DNA of 64,000 bases from Kitasatospora sp. GAS204B (GCF_029892155.1 NZ_JARZAG010000020.1:1-64000); one strand, 5' to 3'. Positions 8,557 to 17,347 are shown, counted from the stretch's first letter. The notes: generated by a model from the letters alone, not told the origin. Numbers and translations are program-made.

Positions 8557-9828
8557 TCAGCCGGCGGTGCCCAGGAAGCTCTCCCAGCCATTGGCCGGCG
8601 CCTGGCCGACGTTCAGCGTCCGCAGCTTGCGCAGCGTTGACTCGTCCTGCGCCTCCAGCCAGTCCACCAGCTGACGGAACGACACCAGGCGCACCTCGGG
8701 CTGCCCGGCGATCTGCTTCAGCGCCGTCTCGACGGCGTCCATGTAGATGCCGCCGTTCCACTGCTCGAAGTGGTTGCCGACGAAGAACGGCGCCCGGTTG
8801 CCGTTGTAGGCGCGGTTGAAGCCCGCCAGGTAGGCGCCGGCGGCCTGGGTGTGCCACTCGTCGTGCTTGCTCGGGTCGCCCTTGGGGTCGCCGTTCGACT
8901 GGTTGGCCATGATGTTGTAGTCCATCGAGAGGACCTCGAAGGGCTTTCCCGGGAACGGGATGGACTGCAGCGGGAAGTTCCAGACCTGCCCGTTCTGCAC
9001 CTTCTGCGGCCAGGTCTGCTTCTCGCCCGGCGAGCTGGCGTCGTACTTCCAGCCGAGCTTGGCGGCGGTCGGCAGCAGCCCCTTCTGGCCGTCCAGGCAC
9101 GGGGTGCGCCCGCCGATCAGCTCCTTGGTGTAGTCGAAGGGCAGCGGCGGCAGGTCGGTGAAGCCGGTGTTGGTCTTCCACTGGGTGACGAAGGAGACCG
9201 CCTGCTGGATCTCGCTCGCCCAGTCGTCCGGCGACCAGCGGTTGACGCCGTTGTGGTCGGGGCGGGTGGAGCAGAAGTGGCCGTTGAAGTGGGTGCCGAT
9301 CTCGTGCCCGTCCAGCCAGGCCTGGCTGATCAGCTTGATGGTGTTGCGTATCGCGCCGTCCGACAGGTACGGGATGTCGGAGGCGCCGATCGAGTGCTGC
9401 GGCGGGTGGTACAGGCTGGTCTTGGTCTTCGGCAGCGTGTAGATGCCGGAGAGGAAGAAGGTGAAGGTCGCCTTGTTCTCCTGGGCGAGCTTCAGGAAGC
9501 GGTCGAACTGGCCGTCGTCGGTGGCGCCGGCGCCGTCCCAGGAGAAGACCACGAACTGCGGCGGGCGCTGACCGGGGGCCAGCTTGTCGGGCTTGGGCTG
9601 GTTCGGCTGCGGGCCGGTGTCGGCGGTCGAGCCGTCGCCGATCGGGGTGACCTTGCCGGACGGCGAGGCGCTGGGCGCCGGGCTGCCGCTACCGGGCGTG
9701 CCGGTCGGTGAGTTGCCGGCCGTGACCGCGTCCGAGTGGGAGGTGCCGCTGCCGCACGCGGTGAGGGCTCCCAGGGCCGCGGTGGCCGCCGATGCGCTCA
9801 GCACTTTCCTGCGCGAGATGCTGCTCAT
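8557..9828 (-). CDS. Exported lipoprotein polysaccharide deacetylase-like protein
   Basis: 423 residues from ATG 9828 behind GGGGAG. The N-terminus has a twin-arginine-like SRRKVLSAS and a lipobox LTAC, so the protein is probably a Tat- or Sec-exported lipoprotein. A Ser/Pro/Gly-rich linker (to ~90) precedes a carbohydrate-esterase-4-like fold: VVFSWDGAGATDD in the first-Asp position, FTFFLSG, and HEIGTHFNGHF carrying the metal-type His pair. Canonical FDDG is not seen, so activity on peptidoglycan or another glycan is an inference. It is convergent with ung. Its upstream region (9829-10073) has AT-rich DNA and an 18-bp palindrome. Confidence 0.78.
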   Translation of the reverse strand: MSSISRRKVLSASAATAALGALTACGSGTSHSDAVTAGNSPTGTPGSGSPAPSASPSGKVTPIGDGSTADTGPQPNQPKPDKLAPGQRPPQFVVFSWDGAGATDDGQFDRFLKLAQENKATFTFFLSGIYTLPKTKTSLYHPPQHSIGASDIPYLSDGAIRNTIKLISQAWLDGHEIGTHFNGHFCSTRPDHNGVNRWSPDDWASEIQQAVSFVTQWKTNTGFTDLPPLPFDYTKELIGGRTPCLDGQKGLLPTAAKLGWKYDASSPGEKQTWPQKVQNGQVWNFPLQSIPFPGKPFEVLSMDYNIMANQSNGDPKGDPSKHDEWHTQAAGAYLAGFNRAYNGNRAPFFVGNHFEQWNGGIYMDAVETALKQIAGQPEVRLVSFRQLVDWLEAQDESTLRKLRTLNVGQAPANGWESFLGTAG

Positions 9829-9933
9829 GGTCTCCCCAGCCAGGTCAGGTCTGGTCGCTCGGCGGGTGGGCGGGAGCGATCAGGAAAAATACGGCAATTG
9901 ATCAGTATTTTTAAAGAAGGATGTCATGGAGCG

Positions 9934-9951
9934 CTGCTTGGATCCAAGCAG
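9934..9951. promoter_or_regulatory. 18-bp perfect palindrome upstream of the deacetylase
   Basis: CTGCTTGGATCCAAGCAG is self-complementary without a spacer, about 105 bp upstream of the deacetylase ATG and ~120 bp beyond the dedA stop. It lies next to unusually AT-rich DNA that has its own 8-bp inverted arms (AAAAATAC at 9895-9902, GTATTTTT at 9905-9912). It looks like an operator rather than a terminator (no loop, no T-run). Confidence 0.45.
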
Positions 9952-10073
9952 GCTCGGTGAGTCATGACACGTTGCACAGGACGGCCGGAAGTCGATCGGC
10001 GGCTGCGGGCAGGGGAGTTCTGTTGCAGTCCTGAGACACTCGGTCCCGCTCCGGGCCGATCGTGCGGGAGGCG

Positions 10074-10685
10074 TCAGGCCGCGTCGGCGGCGGCCGTCGA
10101 CAGGCGGCGCTGCCGGTGGACCAGGCGGGCGACGGCCGCGCTGATCGAGGTGGCGGCGACGCAGGAGACCAGCATGCTCAGCCAAGCGGTGTTGAACCAG
10201 TGGCTGTTCAGCCAGCCCAGGGTCACGATGTAGCCGGCCCAGACCAGCGCGGCCAGCGCCGACCAGCGCAGGAAGCGGTGCGAGGGAGCCGGGGAGTGCC
10301 CTATCGCCAGGTCCAGTACGGTCCGTCCACCCGGCACGAAGCGGGCCACGATCACCACCGTGGCCGCCGTCCGGCTGGTCCGCCCCTCCAGCGACTGCCC
10401 CATCTTGCGCACGCTGGCGGCCAGTTGGGGACGTTTGGCGAGCCGTCGGCGCAGGAACGGGGCGCCGCGCCGGGCCAGGGTCAGCAGCAGGACGTCACCC
10501 AGGAAGGAGGAGAGGGCGACGGCGGCCGCCAGGAACACCGGTGCTCCGGCTATCCGGTCGGTCTTCAGCACGGCCAGGATCACCAGCGTGCCGCTCGGCA
10601 GGAACGGCAGAAAGGCGTCGCCGAGCACGGCCAGCACGGCCAGCACGCAGAACCAGGACGACGTCGTGAGCGTCGCGCTTCCCAT
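10074..10685 (-). CDS. DedA/SNARE-associated family membrane protein
   Basis: 203 residues with about five hydrophobic segments. The VTT-domain signature is present as VVIVARFVPGGRTVLDLAIG (~113-132), preceded by SSFLGDVLLLTLARRGAPFL. DedA-family proteins are inner-membrane proteins linked to lipid-carrier flipping and proton-motive-force homeostasis. The N-terminus LAVLAVLGDAFLPFLPSGTLVIL matches the family's first re-entrant segment. It is separated from the MFS gene by a 448-bp gap holding repeats, so it probably has its own promoter. Confidence 0.85.
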   Translation of the reverse strand: MGSATLTTSSWFCVLAVLAVLGDAFLPFLPSGTLVILAVLKTDRIAGAPVFLAAAVALSSFLGDVLLLTLARRGAPFLRRRLAKRPQLAASVRKMGQSLEGRTSRTAATVVIVARFVPGGRTVLDLAIGHSPAPSHRFLRWSALAALVWAGYIVTLGWLNSHWFNTAWLSMLVSCVAATSISAAVARLVHRQRRLSTAAADAA

Positions 10686-10858
10686 GATCCAACTCCCTCC
10701 GGACCGCCCGGAGAGACAGGTGGCTCAGGTCGCCTACGCTATCGGCTCTTCATGAACCTTTGCTAAGTGCCCCCCTGAACGGCGGGTGGACAGCGTCGGG
10801 TCGGCGCTGCTAACGCCTCTCTTGCGTCGCGTGGTGAGAGTGAGCGGGGGCGAAAAGG

Positions 10859-10899
10859 CGTGAGCCCCTGCGGCGGGGTGTCCGCCACAGGGGCTCACG
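10859..10899. terminator. Hairpin, inverted second copy of the 8507 palindrome
   Basis: 18-nt arms (CGTGAGCCCCTGCGGCGG / CCGCCACAGGGGCTCACG) pair with one mismatch around five bases. Compared with the copy at 8507 the two arms are swapped, so the elements are reverse complements of each other apart from the loop. It lies in the gap 10686-11133, where I see no convincing gene. Confidence 0.75.
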
Positions 10900-11064
10900 A
10901 GGGTCGCCCGGAACTGGTCCAGCCCGTCGGCGTTGCTGAGGAGTGGGGTGCTGGTGGGCGCCCCGCTGTGACTCCAAGCCTGCCAAAGAGGGGCGCTGTC
11001 GCGCGAGATCGGCGCCTGGCGAGATCCGGCGCTGGCGTGATCCCGCCAGCACGCTGGGCGACGG

Positions 11065-11128
11065 CCCGCGATCACCGACACCCGCGGTCACCGACGCCCG
11101 CGGTCACCGACGCCCGCGGTCACCGACG
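11065..11128. repeat. Four 16-bp tandem repeats at the MFS 3' end
   Basis: Unit CCCGCGGTCACCGACG: the last three copies are identical and the first differs at two positions. The array ends six bases before the MFS stop codon position. Units abut without spacers, so it is not CRISPR-like. Confidence 0.85.
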
Positions 11129-11133
11129 GACCG

Positions 11134-12408
11134 TCAGCCGAGCAGCGGGTCCGGCACCGCCTGCCACGGGCGGGCCAGCACGATGAACGAGGCGAGCGCC
11201 GCCAGCGCCATCCCGAGGATCACCACCGCCATCGGCAGCGCGCTGTCGTGCCCGCCGAGCCCCACCAGCGCGGGCGCGATCGCCCCGGTGAGGAACTGCA
11301 CGGTGCCCAGCAGCGCGGAGGCGGTCCCGGCGGCGTGCGGGGCGCGCTGCAGGGCCAGTGCCGAACTCGGCGGCGACACCACGCCGAGCGCGCCCGCCAT
11401 CACGAACAGCCCGGCGGTCAGCCCGGCCAGCCCGCCGCGGTGACTCACCGCCATCAGCACCAGCGCCGTCCCGGACAGGGCGAGCAGCACCGCGCCGGTC
11501 AGCTGGATCCGGTGCGAGCGGTAGCGGCCGAGCAGCCGACGCCCGGTCAGCTGGGACAGGGCCACCAGCCCGGTCTCGACCAGCGCGAAGAGCAGGCTGT
11601 AGCGCTGCGCCGAGCCGTGGTAGACCTCCTGCACCACGTACGGCGACCCGGCGATGAAGGCGAAGAGCGCGCCGAAGCCGAAGGCCACCGTCAGCAGGTA
11701 GGCGGTGAACAGCCGGTCGGCCAGCAGGCCGCGCATGGTCCGCAGGGTGTCCGGCAGCCCGCCGCGCCGGCGACGCGCGGGCGGCAGCGTCTCGCGGACC
11801 AGCAGCGCCGAGGTGACCAGGATCACCACGCCGAGCACCGCCAGCACCCCGAACACCCCGCGCCAGGAGGTGAACCGCAGCAGCTGCCCGCCGAGGATCG
11901 GCGCCAGCAGCGGCGCCGCCCCCGAGACCAGCATCAGGGAGGAGGCGAAGCGGGCGGCCGCCAGGCCGTCGAACAGGTCCCGGACCACGGCCCGGGAGAT
12001 CACTATTCCGGCCGCGCCGGACAGGCCCTGCACCAGGCGGCAGACGATCAGCACCCGGACGTCGCCGACCAGCGCGCAGCTGGCCGTGGAGAGCACGTAC
12101 AGGCCCAGGCCGATCAGCAGCGGACGGCGCCGCCCGAGCGCGTCGCTGAGCGGGCCCGCCACCAGCTGGCCGAGCGCGAGGCCGACCAGGCAGGCCGTCA
12201 GGGTCAGTTGGACCAGCGCGTCCGAGGTGTGCAGGGCGCCGGTGATCCGGGGGAGCGAGGGGAGGTACATGTCCATCGACAGCGGCGCGAGCGCGCTCAG
12301 CGAACCCAGCACCAGGGTCAGCAGCAGGCCGACCTTGCGGAGGGCGCCCGGGGAGGCGTCCGCGGGGGCGGCGAGCGGTGCGGTGGCCGAGGCGGGCGAG
12401 TGCGACAT
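11134..12408 (-). CDS. Bcr/CflA-type MFS multidrug exporter
   Basis: 424 residues with 12 predicted helices. Motifs fit drug/H+ antiporters of the Bcr/CflA group: LSMDMYLPSLPRI in helix 1, GQLVAGPLSDALGRRRPLL (motif A, ~80-98), RLVQGLSGAAG (motif B-like) and SGAAPLLAPILGGQL (motif C-like). It probably exports small toxic molecules or chloramphenicol/bicyclomycin-like drugs; the substrate is not deducible. ATG 12408 begins a short charged leader before helix 1. It is divergent from the LLM oxidoreductase gene. Confidence 0.9.
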   Translation of the reverse strand: MSHSPASATAPLAAPADASPGALRKVGLLLTLVLGSLSALAPLSMDMYLPSLPRITGALHTSDALVQLTLTACLVGLALGQLVAGPLSDALGRRRPLLIGLGLYVLSTASCALVGDVRVLIVCRLVQGLSGAAGIVISRAVVRDLFDGLAAARFASSLMLVSGAAPLLAPILGGQLLRFTSWRGVFGVLAVLGVVILVTSALLVRETLPPARRRRGGLPDTLRTMRGLLADRLFTAYLLTVAFGFGALFAFIAGSPYVVQEVYHGSAQRYSLLFALVETGLVALSQLTGRRLLGRYRSHRIQLTGAVLLALSGTALVLMAVSHRGGLAGLTAGLFVMAGALGVVSPPSSALALQRAPHAAGTASALLGTVQFLTGAIAPALVGLGGHDSALPMAVVILGMALAALASFIVLARPWQAVPDPLLG

Positions 12409-12425
12409 CGTCCCACCGTAGGGCC

Positions 12426-12459
12426 TGCGGCCGGGAACAGCGTGCGGCCGGGAACAGCG
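12426..12459. repeat. Two 17-bp direct repeats in a divergent promoter region
   Basis: TGCGGCCGGGAACAGCG occurs twice head-to-tail in the 110-bp gap between the MFS and LLM starts, with a third, degenerate copy following. A regulator binding site is possible. Confidence 0.6.
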
Positions 12460-12518
12460 TGCGCCCGGGCGCTGTTGTCCGGTGCGGACAGGCAGTGTGC
12501 AGCGGAAGGCGAGAACTG

Positions 12519-13634
12519 ATGAGCGGCGAGGACCAGCGGCAGAGCGGGCAGGGTGCCGGCGACGGCAGCCGGCAGGACGTCAGGCAGGACGTCAGAGGGG
12601 TCGCGCGCGGCACCGCCCCCGCCCCGCTGTCGATCCTCGACCTGGCCACCGTCGGCGCCGGCTACACCGCAGGCCAGGCGCTGGCCGCCAGCACCGAGCT
12701 GGCCCGCGGCGCCGAGCAGTGGGGTTACCACCGCTTCTGGGTGGCCGAGCACCACGGCATGCCGGGGGTGGCCAGCTCCACCCCCGCCGTGCTGCTCGCC
12801 CACCTCGGCGCGCACACCAGCACCTTGCGGCTGGGCTCCGGCGGCGTGATGCTGCCCAACCACGCCCCGCTCGCCGTCGCCGAGGAGTTCGGCCTGCTGG
12901 AGGCGCTGCACCCGGGCCGGATCGACCTGGGCCTGGGCCGGGCCCCCGGCACCGACCCCGCCACCGCCCGCGCGCTGCGCCGCGGTGAGCACGAGGACCC
13001 GGACGACTTCCCGCGCCGGCTGGCCGAGCTGACCCACTTCCTGGACGGCGACTTCCCCGACAGCCACCCCTACGCCCGGCTGACCGCGGTGCCCAGCGGC
13101 CCCGAGCGCCCGCCGATCTGGCTGCTCGGCTCCTCCGGTTTCAGTGCCCAGCTGGCCGGTCGGCTCGGTCTGCCGTTCGCCTTCGCCCACCACTTCAGCG
13201 GTGCCAACACCGTCCCGGCGCTGGAGCTGTACCGGGAGAGCTTCCGTCCCTCGGCGGTGCTGGCCGAGCCGTACGCCCTGATCGGTGTCAGCGCGGTGGC
13301 CGTCGCCGAGGGCGGGGTGCCCGAAGCACGCCGGCTGGCCGCCTCGGCCGGGCTCGGCATGCTGCGCCTGCGCCGCGGCATGCCCGGGCTGATCCCGACG
13401 CCCGAGGAGGCGGCCGCCTACCCCTACAGCCCCGCCGAGGCCGACTTCCTGGACGACTGGCTGGGCAACGTGGTGCTGGGCGGTCCGGACGAGGTCGCCG
13501 ACGGCCTGGAGGAGCTGCGCAAGCGCACCGGCGCCGACGAGCTGATGATCACCTCCCGGGTGCACGGCCACCAGGAGCAGTTGCGCTCGTACGAGCTGAT
13601 CGCCCAGGCCTACGGGCTGACGGCGGGTCAGTAG
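12519..13634 (+). CDS. LLM-class flavin-dependent oxidoreductase
   Basis: 371 residues from ATG 12519 behind GGAAGGCGAG. After a ~35-residue variable leader the luciferase-like fold is clear: LSILDLATVGAGYTAG, WGYHRFWVAEHHGMPGVASS, TLRLGSGGVMLPNHAPLAVAEE cut as usual for group-1 LLM proteins, RIDLGLGRAPGTDP, and IWLLGSSGFSAQLA. The enzyme probably uses FMNH2 or F420H2. It stands alone, divergent from the drug exporter, with no obvious substrate clue. Confidence 0.9.
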   Translation: MSGEDQRQSGQGAGDGSRQDVRQDVRGVARGTAPAPLSILDLATVGAGYTAGQALAASTELARGAEQWGYHRFWVAEHHGMPGVASSTPAVLLAHLGAHTSTLRLGSGGVMLPNHAPLAVAEEFGLLEALHPGRIDLGLGRAPGTDPATARALRRGEHEDPDDFPRRLAELTHFLDGDFPDSHPYARLTAVPSGPERPPIWLLGSSGFSAQLAGRLGLPFAFAHHFSGANTVPALELYRESFRPSAVLAEPYALIGVSAVAVAEGGVPEARRLAASAGLGMLRLRRGMPGLIPTPEEAAAYPYSPAEADFLDDWLGNVVLGGPDEVADGLEELRKRTGADELMITSRVHGHQEQLRSYELIAQAYGLTAGQ

Positions 13635-13663
13635 CCGGCATCGCGCAGCCCGCGCGGCAGCCG

Positions 13664-15898
13664 CTACGGCCGCAGCGCGGTGTGGCCGGCGGCCGGCTGC
13701 TCGGCCGCGGGCAGCCGGTCGGTGCCGCGTGGCTGGTCGGCCCCGGCAGGGCGGATGCGCCCCTCCCGCAGTATTCCGGCGACCAGCGCGGCCTCGCCGG
13801 GCCGGGCGAAGTACCAGCCCTGCGCGGTGTCGCAGCCGGTCAGCCGCAACCGCTCGGCCTGGGCCGCGCTCTCGATGCCCTCGGCGGTGACGGTCAGCCC
13901 CAGGTCGTGGGCGAGGCGGACCATCGCGCCCACGATCTGCTCGTCCGCCTCGCTGCGCCGCGAGCGCAGGTCGGGGCGGCCGACCGGGGCGGGGTCGCGG
14001 AAGCCCTCGATGAAGGTGCCGTCCAACTTCAGCGCGTGCACCGGCAGGCGGGAGAGGTAGGCGAGGTTGGAGTAGCCGGTGCCGAAGTCGTCGATGGCGA
14101 TCCGCACCCCCATGTCGGCCAGCGCCTGCAGTGCCTGCAGCGGTCGGCCGCCCGGCCCGAGCACCGCGCTCTCGGTCAGCTCCAGCTGGAGCAGCCGGGC
14201 CGGCAGTCCGGTGCGCTCCAGCACCTGGGCCACGTCCGCCACCACGTCGGAGTCCCAGACCTGACGGGCCGCCAGGTTGACGCTCACGAAGGCCTCGGTG
14301 TCCGGGAACTCGGCCAGCCAGCCGCGCGCCTGCCGGCAGGACTCCTCCAGCACCCACTTGCCGAGCGGCACGATCGCCCCCGACTCCTCCGCCAGCGGGA
14401 TGAACCGGTCCGGCGAGAGGGTGCCGAAGCGTGGATGGCGCCAGCGGACCAGCGCCTCGGCGCCGTGCACGGTGCCGTCCGCCAGGCCCACCAGCGGCTG
14501 GTACTCGACGGTGAACTCGCCGCGCTCCAGGGCGGGGCGCAGCGCCGTGGAGAGCAGCCGGCGGGTCAGCTGGTGGGCACCGCGGTCGCGGTCGTAGAGG
14601 GTCCAGCGGGCCCGGCCGTCGGACTTGGACCAGTAGAGGGTGGCGTCGGCGTCCTTCACCAGGTCGGTCGGGCTGGTGCCGTTGACCGGCCGCTCCACCA
14701 CGCCGACGCTGGCGGTGACCGCGAGCCGGTGCCCGGCCACCTCGAAGGGCCGCTCCAGCACGGTGAGCACCTGGGCGGCGAGCTTGGTCAGCTGCTCGCT
14801 GCCCTCGCTGTCGGCGACCAGCACGGCGAACTCGTCACCGCCGAGCCGGGCCACCAGCAGCCCTTCGTCGGCGCTGAAGCGCCGCTCCAGCCGGGCCGCG
14901 ACGGCGGTCAGCAGCTGGTCGCCGATGTGGTGGCCGAGCGTGTCGTTGATCGCCGCGAAGCCGTCCAGGTCCAGGTAGCAGACCCCGACCCGCCGTCCGG
15001 CCTCGACCTCCCCCGGGCGCTGCGGGGAGGGCAGGCAGGCCGCGTTGAGCCGCTCGAAGAAGAGGGTGCGGTTGGGCAGCCGGGTGAGCGGGTCGTGCAG
15101 CGCCTGGTAGGCCAGCCGGTCGCCGAGCCGGCGCCGCTCGGTGATGTCCTCGAACATCGCCAGCGTGTAGAACGGCTCGCCCTCGGCGTCCCGGACCAGC
15201 GAGATGGTGACGCTGCTCCAGACCTCGCGCCCTTCACGGTGCTTGAGCCGCTTCTCCACCCGCAGCCGGTCGCGCCGGCCGGCCACCAGCTCGCGGTAGA
15301 GCCGGCGCGGGGTGTCCTCGGGGTCGATGATCTCGTGGATGTGCATCCGGGCCAGCTCGGCGACCTCGCGGCCGAGCATCGCGGCGAACGCCGGGTTGGC
15401 CTCGATCACCAGGTCGTCGGTGTCGACCAGGACCATCCCGATGCCCGCGTCGGCGAAGGCGGCCCGGAGCCTCAACTCGCTGGCCCGCAGCGCGGCGAGC
15501 AGCTCGCCGGCATCGGCCACGGGGACCGTCACCACGGGCGCGGCGCCGGCCAGCAGCTCGGCGGGCAGCGGGGTCGCGCAGCTGGGGCACTGGACGGTGG
15601 GGCGGCCGTCGGCCGGGTCCGGCGAGGCCGCGTGGCCGTCGGCCGGCTGCCCGTCGACCGGGTGGCTGCCGGCCGGTTGCCGGTCGACCGGCAACGGCGA
15701 GGCTGGGCGCAGCGCGTCCTGTCGCACGCCATTGCGGTGTGCGTCGGCCCCCTCGTTCCGGCCTCGCACTGCTCGCTCCCGTCCGCCGCTGACGCTCGCT
15801 TGCCACACGCTCTTTCGCGCCGCTGCCGCCGACTGCGGGCCGACCGGTTTCAGCCGGACCGGCCCGTTGTCAAGAAGTAGAGCGCTGCGCCCGATCAT
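13664..15898 (-). CDS. PAS-GGDEF-EAL cyclic-di-GMP enzyme
   Basis: Up to 744 residues. The order is: low-complexity N-terminus with one CPSC pair (~103), PAS domain with PAC-like end (~135-255), GGDEF domain with YLDLDGFAAINDTLGH and intact RLGGDEFAVL (~262-425), and EAL domain with GAEALVRWRHP, QLELTES, IDDFGTGYSNLAYL and TAEGIES (~445-700). Both active-site motifs look complete, so it could make and break c-di-GMP; in Streptomyces this messenger controls development through BldD. No membrane helix is seen. The start is uncertain: the first ~95 residues are repetitive (PVDRQPAGSHPVDGQPADG) and a TTGACA lies just inside the longest frame, so a downstream start is quite possible. Confidence 0.88.
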   Translation of the reverse strand: MIGRSALLLDNGPVRLKPVGPQSAAAARKSVWQASVSGGRERAVRGRNEGADAHRNGVRQDALRPASPLPVDRQPAGSHPVDGQPADGHAASPDPADGRPTVQCPSCATPLPAELLAGAAPVVTVPVADAGELLAALRASELRLRAAFADAGIGMVLVDTDDLVIEANPAFAAMLGREVAELARMHIHEIIDPEDTPRRLYRELVAGRRDRLRVEKRLKHREGREVWSSVTISLVRDAEGEPFYTLAMFEDITERRRLGDRLAYQALHDPLTRLPNRTLFFERLNAACLPSPQRPGEVEAGRRVGVCYLDLDGFAAINDTLGHHIGDQLLTAVAARLERRFSADEGLLVARLGGDEFAVLVADSEGSEQLTKLAAQVLTVLERPFEVAGHRLAVTASVGVVERPVNGTSPTDLVKDADATLYWSKSDGRARWTLYDRDRGAHQLTRRLLSTALRPALERGEFTVEYQPLVGLADGTVHGAEALVRWRHPRFGTLSPDRFIPLAEESGAIVPLGKWVLEESCRQARGWLAEFPDTEAFVSVNLAARQVWDSDVVADVAQVLERTGLPARLLQLELTESAVLGPGGRPLQALQALADMGVRIAIDDFGTGYSNLAYLSRLPVHALKLDGTFIEGFRDPAPVGRPDLRSRRSEADEQIVGAMVRLAHDLGLTVTAEGIESAAQAERLRLTGCDTAQGWYFARPGEAALVAGILREGRIRPAGADQPRGTDRLPAAEQPAAGHTALRP

Positions 15899-15975
15899 AG
15901 GCCGCGTGCGGAAGCCTGGGCCACAGCCGACAGGGTGATTCGCCGTGTTTCGGAAGAGGCCGGGCGTGCAACAGA

Positions 15976-16017
15976 CACGCCCCCGGCGGGCACCAGGTGG
16001 TGCGCGCCGGGGGCGTG
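15976..16017. terminator. Terminator hairpin
   Basis: Perfect 13-bp arms CACGCCCCCGGCG / CGCCGGGGGCGTG enclose a loop with its own GCACC/GGTGC pairing. It lies downstream of the osmC gene (minus strand). Confidence 0.8.
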
Positions 16018-16065
16018 CGCGGGGCGATCTGCGCCTCGGGGGCCGCAGTGCTGGCTAGTGCCGCG

Positions 16066-16491
16066 TCAGGCCAGTTCGGCGCTGAGCGTGATGGTGGTGC
16101 CGGTCAGCGCCTGGCTCACCGGGCAGTTCTTCTTGGCGCCCTCGGCCGCCTCCACGAAGGCTGCCGCGTCCAGCCCGGGCACCTCGCCGCGTGCGGTCAG
16201 GTGGATGCCGGTGATGCCCTCGCCGGGCTGGAAGGTCACGTCGGCCCTCACCTCCAGGCGGGTCGGCGGGGTGCCGGCGCCGGTCAGGCCGTGCGAGAGC
16301 GCCATCGAGAAGCAGGCCGAGTGGGCGGCCGCGATGAGCTCCTCGGGGCTGGTCTTGCCGTTCGCCTGCTCGGCGCGGGAGGGCCAGGAGACCGGCTGGG
16401 TACCGATGCCGGACGAGTCGAAGGTGACCTCGCCCGATCCCTTGATGAGCTCGCCCTGCCAAACCGTGTGAGCGGTGCGCGTAGTAGCCAC
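16066..16491 (-). CDS. OsmC-family peroxiredoxin
   Basis: 141 residues from GTG 16491 with AGGAG nine bases upstream. Domain-wide OsmC features: WQGELIKGSGEVTF, SPEELIAAAHSACFSMALS (peroxidatic Cys60) and KKNCPVSQALTG (resolving Cys123). It reduces organic and other hydroperoxides via the two-cysteine mechanism. The sequence is nearer OsmC than Ohr, and an Ohr-type protein exists separately at 56133. It ends before a strong terminator and appears monocistronic. Confidence 0.93.
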   Translation of the reverse strand: MATTRTAHTVWQGELIKGSGEVTFDSSGIGTQPVSWPSRAEQANGKTSPEELIAAAHSACFSMALSHGLTGAGTPPTRLEVRADVTFQPGEGITGIHLTARGEVPGLDAAAFVEAAEGAKKNCPVSQALTGTTITLSAELA

Positions 16492-16579
16492 GATCGGTAC
16501 CTCCTGATGCACAGTGAGAGACAGTCGGTGTGTCAGTTCCGGTCACGCCGGGCCCAGCCTACTGCTCGACGGCCGCCAC

Positions 16580-17347
16580 TCAGGGGAGCTGACAGAAGGT
16601 CACCTTGGCGCCGCTCGGGTCGGTGCACGGCACCATCCGGCCGTACGGCGAGTCGAACGGGTCGCGCAGCACCCGGCCGCCCAGCCCGATCACCTGGTCG
16701 GCAGCGTGGTCCGCCTCGGGCACCGCGAAGTAGGTCGACCAGTGGGGCTGCGGCACCGCCGCCCGGTAGCGGCCGCAGACCGGCAGCCCGGCCGAGCCCG
16801 GCACGCTCCACGCCGTGTAGTCGAAGGCCCGCCCGTCGCCCACCTGCTTCTGCTGGTACGGGAAGAGCTCGGCGTAGAAGGCGTCCGCCGGCTCGGGCTC
16901 GGGCGTGGTGAGCTCGTGCCAGCACATCGCCCCCGCCTCCCCGTACACCGCCGCGCCCTGGTGGCCGCCGGCCTGCCAGAGTCCGAAGGCCGCGCCGGCC
17001 GGGTCGAAGGCGTAGGCGAGGCGCCCGGCGCCCGGGACCTCGTGCGGACCGAGGACCGCGGTGCCGCCGGCCCGGGCGACCCGGTCGTAGACGGAGTCCA
17101 GTTCCCGGGTCGCCAGGTAGACGTTCCAGGTCGGCGGCAGCTTGTCGCCGCCGGCCGGGGGCGGCATCAGCGCGGCGGCCGGGCGCCCGTCCAGCAGGCA
17201 CATGGTGTAGCCGTTGTAGTCGGCGCCGAGCTCCTGGAACTCCCAGCCCAGGATCGGGCCGTAGAAGTCCTGGACGCCGAGCGGATCGGCACAGGTCAGG
17301 TCGACCCAGCAGGGGGCGCCGTCGGGGTAGGAGTCGCGCAGGGGCAT
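16580..17347 (-). CDS. Two-domain VOC (glyoxalase/extradiol-like) protein
   Basis: 255 residues from ATG 17347. Two VOC modules are visible: the first (~10-125) with WVDLTCADPLGVQDFYGPILGW and GRLAYAFDPAGAAFGLWQ, the second (~140-255) with WHELTTPEPEPADAFYAELF and GRMVPCTDPSGAKVTFCQL. Each half ends in the DP-G-AxF motif typical of the family. Such double proteins are often annotated as hydroxylase-like or glyoxalase-like; the reaction is unknown. The gene is divergent from chorismate mutase across a 265-bp gap. Confidence 0.87.
   Translation of the reverse strand: MPLRDSYPDGAPCWVDLTCADPLGVQDFYGPILGWEFQELGADYNGYTMCLLDGRPAAALMPPPAGGDKLPPTWNVYLATRELDSVYDRVARAGGTAVLGPHEVPGAGRLAYAFDPAGAAFGLWQAGGHQGAAVYGEAGAMCWHELTTPEPEPADAFYAELFPYQQKQVGDGRAFDYTAWSVPGSAGLPVCGRYRAAVPQPHWSTYFAVPEADHAADQVIGLGGRVLRDPFDSPYGRMVPCTDPSGAKVTFCQLP

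Noticed and set aside
10734..11081. Minus-strand frame in the dedA/MFS gap
   Set aside because: It runs through the palindromic hairpin and repeats and has no coding-like features.
11065..11128. CRISPR-like array
   Set aside because: The 16-bp units abut directly without spacers and no cas gene is present.
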